8,850 nucleotides of DNA from Pseudomonadales bacterium (lineage in GTDB: Bacteria; Pseudomonadota; Gammaproteobacteria; Pseudomonadales; DT-91). Positions 6,703-8,850 of this stretch are shown piece by piece. The stretch lies in the NCBI GenBank assembly GCA_013215025.1, contig JABSRR010000053.1:3661-12510 (forward strand). Direction: 5' to 3'. Each line of letters opens with the position of its first letter. The first letter of the stretch is position 1. The notes under the pieces were generated by a model. It saw nothing but the letters and a program-made list of their open reading frames with translations. It searched no databases and had not been told where the DNA came from. Position numbers and translations under genes: made by a program.

Positions 6703-6737
6703 TACGATGGTTTACCTAATGATTCATGCGATAGTAT

Positions 6738-7757
6738 TTAGGCTTGGCATATGCCTTTACAAAGCTGCTCTAGCAATAACCACGGATCATCTTTGCTAAT
6801 CCCTTTGATAGCATGATCAACTAGTTTGAGCTTATGTAACAGCAATTCTATGCGGCTTAGCGCTAAGCGCTGAACGGCCTGTTTATACGCAGTCTGACGG
6901 TTAAAAAATACCCGTTGCTCACGCATAATTTGCTCAATCGGCTTGCCCGATTGGTGCTCAGAGCGAGCATGATGCAGTTGCCGCATTTCTTTTGCTAAAG
7001 TCCATACCATCACGCTGGCATCAGTGCCTTCGTGTTTGAGGCCGTTCAATGTGCGCAATGCGCCGGTTAAATCGCCGGCTAAGCAACGATCCAGTAGATT
7101 GAATGCAGTATAACGCGAGGATTGGCTCACCGCAGCACTGACTTGTTCGAGTGAGAGAGCGCTTGCTGAGTCGCTGCCGCGATTTAACAGCGCTAATTTA
7201 TCGATCTCTTGTTTTGCTGCGAGTAAATTACCTTCAACCGCATCGCACAGAAAACGCAATGCGTCAGGACTGATGTTTAAGCCCTGTTGACTTAGGCGTT
7301 GCTGAATCCATTGAGGCAGTTGTCCGCGATCAATCGGCCATACGCTTAAACTATGACCCTCAGCTTCAATTTGCTTTAACCATTTGCTTTTTTGTTGCCC
7401 GCTATCAAGCTTGGGTGCCTGTATCAATAAGACAATATCGGGATTAGGTTTTGTTAGGTAGTTTAGAATGGCCTTGCTGCCTTTATCACCTAACTTATTT
7501 GACTTGCAGCGCACTTCAATCAGTTTTTTATCACTAAATAACGATAAGCTGTTCGCTGATTGTAAAATATCGTCCCAATTTGCATTGGCTTGGTCAAGAT
7601 GAAAGCGTTCGCGCTCAAGAAAACCTTGCTTTTTGGCTGCACCGCGAATGCTGTCGCAAGCCTCTTCAATTAAAAGGGTTTCGTCACCGCTGATAAAAAA
7701 GATCGGCGCTAGGGGCTGTTTTAGCTGATGTTCAAGTTGTTCTAACTTTAATCTCAT
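6738..7757 (-). CDS. holA: DNA polymerase III delta subunit (clamp loader)
   Basis: This 339-aa protein matches HolA (about 343 aa in E. coli), the subunit that opens the beta sliding clamp within the DnaX clamp-loader complex. The N-terminal RecA-like fold shows IFFISGDETLLIEEA near residue 20 and SLSLFSDKKLIEV near 70. The middle carries AVEGNLLAAKQEIDKLALL, and the C-terminal collar domain has LKHEGTDASVMVWTLAKEMRQL and a final DPWLLLEQLCKGICQA. As usual for delta, no Walker A motif is visible. ATG 7757 is chosen because it overlaps the lptE stop as ATGA, giving MRLKLEQLEHQL, which fits the family N-terminus; a longer frame from TTG 7790 would add 11 residues and run 37 bp into lptE. Last gene of the leuS-lptE-holA operon. 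Confidence 0.96.
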   Translation of the reverse strand: MRLKLEQLEHQLKQPLAPIFFISGDETLLIEEACDSIRGAAKKQGFLERERFHLDQANANWDDILQSANSLSLFSDKKLIEVRCKSNKLGDKGSKAILNYLTKPNPDIVLLIQAPKLDSGQQKSKWLKQIEAEGHSLSVWPIDRGQLPQWIQQRLSQQGLNISPDALRFLCDAVEGNLLAAKQEIDKLALLNRGSDSASALSLEQVSAAVSQSSRYTAFNLLDRCLAGDLTGALRTLNGLKHEGTDASVMVWTLAKEMRQLHHARSEHQSGKPIEQIMREQRVFFNRQTAYKQAVQRLALSRIELLLHKLKLVDHAIKGISKDDPWLLLEQLCKGICQA

Positions 7758-8296
7758 GGGGCATCTGAGGCATGATTGCAAGTGCCACAATCTGGTGGAT
7801 TAGCCGCAAGCCACATGGCTTGACGTAATATGGCTTTAGCACTGGCCTCGGCTAATTCGCGACGTATGGTTTCTTGCTCTTGTTCATTACTAAGCAGATT
7901 GTTGCGTTGATAATCATAATCACGTTCAAGCTTGACCGGTTTTGGTAAATAAAGCTGTTGCTCTCGGTACAGTTGCCACTGGGTTTGCATGCTTAGTCGA
8001 TATTGGTCAATGTCGGCACCCTGGCTTGCGCTAAGGCGTCGATTCTCCACGCTGAGTTTCTTAATCTCGATACGCACCAAGGCTTGCTCATCTAATATAA
8101 TACCGGCTCGCTGCGCTTGGCGCTGCAATGCTAGTGCAACTTGATTGAGAGGTTGCTCACCACTAATCGCTAATTGCTGTAAGCGGGTGTCAACATTCAG
8201 ATCACCTGCTTGACCTTGCAGGTGAAAACCACAGCAAGTCACTGTAATACAGCAGGCCAGAGTTAAGCAGTATTGTATCAGTCTCGCAGCATGCAT
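7754..8296 (-). CDS. lptE: LPS-assembly lipoprotein LptE
   Basis: This 180-aa protein is LptE (RlpB), the lipoprotein that plugs the LptD barrel and helps insert lipopolysaccharide into the outer membrane. It has a signal peptide with lipobox VTCC, lipidated C22, followed by GFHLQG, matching the GWHLR start of E. coli mature LptE. Downstream, the QYRLSMQTQWQLY strand, the ERDYDYQRNNLLSNEQEQETI segment and the RRELAEASAKAILRQ helix follow the family order. Identification leans also on its place between leuS and holA. ATG 8296 shares one base with the leuS stop (TGATG), and no separate ribosome binding site is seen, so translation is probably coupled. Oddities: the signal peptide is Cys-rich (C10, C15, C16, C21) and the C-terminus carries CGTC (C170, C173). 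Confidence 0.93.
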   Translation of the reverse strand: MHAARLIQYCLTLACCITVTCCGFHLQGQAGDLNVDTRLQQLAISGEQPLNQVALALQRQAQRAGIILDEQALVRIEIKKLSVENRRLSASQGADIDQYRLSMQTQWQLYREQQLYLPKPVKLERDYDYQRNNLLSNEQEQETIRRELAEASAKAILRQAMWLAANPPDCGTCNHASDAP

Positions 8297-8850
8297 CAGT
8301 TTGCTACAATATTGAGTAATTTATTCGGCACCCAAATGACTTTGCGCACGGTTTTGCCATCTAAAAACTTGGCGACATTATCGATCGATTGTGCCAGTGC
8401 TAAAACGCTCTCTTCGCTGCTATCGACTGCAGTTTCCGCTTTGCCGCGCACCTTACCATTGACCTGCATCACGACCTCGACACTTGAAGTGATCAAGGCT
8501 GCAGCATCAACTTCTGGAAAACGCGCATCAATAACGGCCTCAGTATAGCCCAATGCCTGCCACAGATAATGGCTTATATGCGGTGTTATAGGCGCCAGCA
8601 TTAAAATGGCAGCTTCTAAGGCTTCTTTTTCAAGGCTTAAGTTTTGACCGCTGCGGACTTTAATTTTTGCCAGCTCATTACAAAGCTCCATGATCGCAGC
8701 AATAGCCGTGTTATAAGCATAACGGGTAGCAAAGGCATCGGTCACTTTCTGAATCGTTTGGTGTGTTTTGCGACGTAAGTCTTGTTGTACCTTATCAAGT
8801 TTTGCTGGCTCTAATGGTTCGATATCGCTGGCTTGGCTATGTTGATACAC
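8296..8850 (-). CDS. leuS: Leucyl-tRNA synthetase, C-terminal part (N-terminus beyond window)
   Basis: The last 184 residues of LeuRS, which charges tRNA-Leu with leucine in the cytoplasm. The segment covers the helical anticodon-binding domain (DLRRKTHQTIQKVTDAF, then ILMLAPITPHISHYLWQALG) and the C-terminal domain with the hallmark VVMQVNGKVRGKAE, ending KVIWVPNKLLNIVAN. The catalytic HIGH and KMSKS motifs and the editing domain lie outside to the right. The GTG at 8850 is an internal Val codon, not a start. The gene overlaps lptE by one base and heads the leuS-lptE-holA operon. Confidence 0.97.
   Translation of the reverse strand: MYQHSQASDIEPLEPAKLDKVQQDLRRKTHQTIQKVTDAFATRYAYNTAIAAIMELCNELAKIKVRSGQNLSLEKEALEAAILMLAPITPHISHYLWQALGYTEAVIDARFPEVDAAALITSSVEVVMQVNGKVRGKAETAVDSSEESVLALAQSIDNVAKFLDGKTVRKVIWVPNKLLNIVAN

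Larger units (their letters stand above)
6544..6737. other. Convergent intergenic region
   Basis: These 194 bp separate the ends of the lipoprotein gene and holA. No gene is seen. It contains two weak hairpins and an 11-bp tandem repeat; no hairpin is followed by a convincing T-run on either strand, so any termination here is not of the classic intrinsic type. Confidence 0.7.

Noticed and set aside
7758..7790. A longer holA start at TTG 7790.
   Set aside because: It would overlap lptE by 37 bp and add residues that do not fit the family; ATG 7757 forms an ATGA overlap with the lptE stop.
8273..8548. A 91-codon plus-strand reading frame opposite leuS.
   Set aside because: It is antisense to the well-conserved LeuRS C-terminus and has no recognisable motif; it is a shadow.

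Overview
This window looks like a piece of a moderate-GC gammaproteobacterial chromosome. The main evidence is the leuS-lptE-holA gene order at the right edge, which is typical of that class, and a class I (enterobacterial/pseudomonad-type) adenylate cyclase homologue. I see no phage, transposon, CRISPR or RNA gene. The genus cannot be fixed from this sequence alone; a marine gammaproteobacterium is plausible but is a guess.

Layout. (1) Positions 1-2798, minus strand: a two-gene chemosensory unit. A stand-alone receiver protein resembling the receiver half of CheB is followed by a large CheA-type histidine kinase that runs off the left edge (its C-terminus is missing). (2) Positions 2799-3119: a 321-bp divergent intergenic region with a good promoter for the rightward gene and several inverted and direct repeats. 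(3) Positions 3120-6543, plus strand: a 954-aa CyaA-family protein, overlapped at its end by a DUF4136-type lipoprotein gene. (4) Positions 6544-6737: a convergent intergenic region with a three-copy 11-bp tandem repeat and two weak hairpins. (5) Positions 6738-8850, minus strand: leuS (3' part only), lptE and holA. They are joined by 1-bp and 4-bp stop/start overlaps and form a housekeeping operon for leucyl-tRNA synthesis, LPS export and DNA polymerase III clamp loading.

The most notable point is the signalling pair in the left and centre. The CyaA homologue aligns with E. coli CyaA, but its nucleotidyltransferase active site is destroyed. The positions of the two catalytic aspartates (D114 and D116 in E. 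coli) are Tyr and Gln, and the Gly-Ser motif is Gly-Tyr, while the flanking segments and the rest of the 954-aa frame are intact. It therefore looks like a maintained pseudo-adenylate cyclase. The divergently transcribed CheA carries one normal Hpt domain and two segments that look like Hpt domains whose phospho-accepting His is replaced by Lys. The partner receiver is a CheB receiver without its methylesterase. The locus thus pairs a chemosensory kinase with a cyclase-like protein, and several domains appear to have switched from catalysis to binding or regulation. A functional link between the two divergent units is inference, based on adjacency and on the known coupling of the Chp chemosensory system to cAMP in Pseudomonas aeruginosa.
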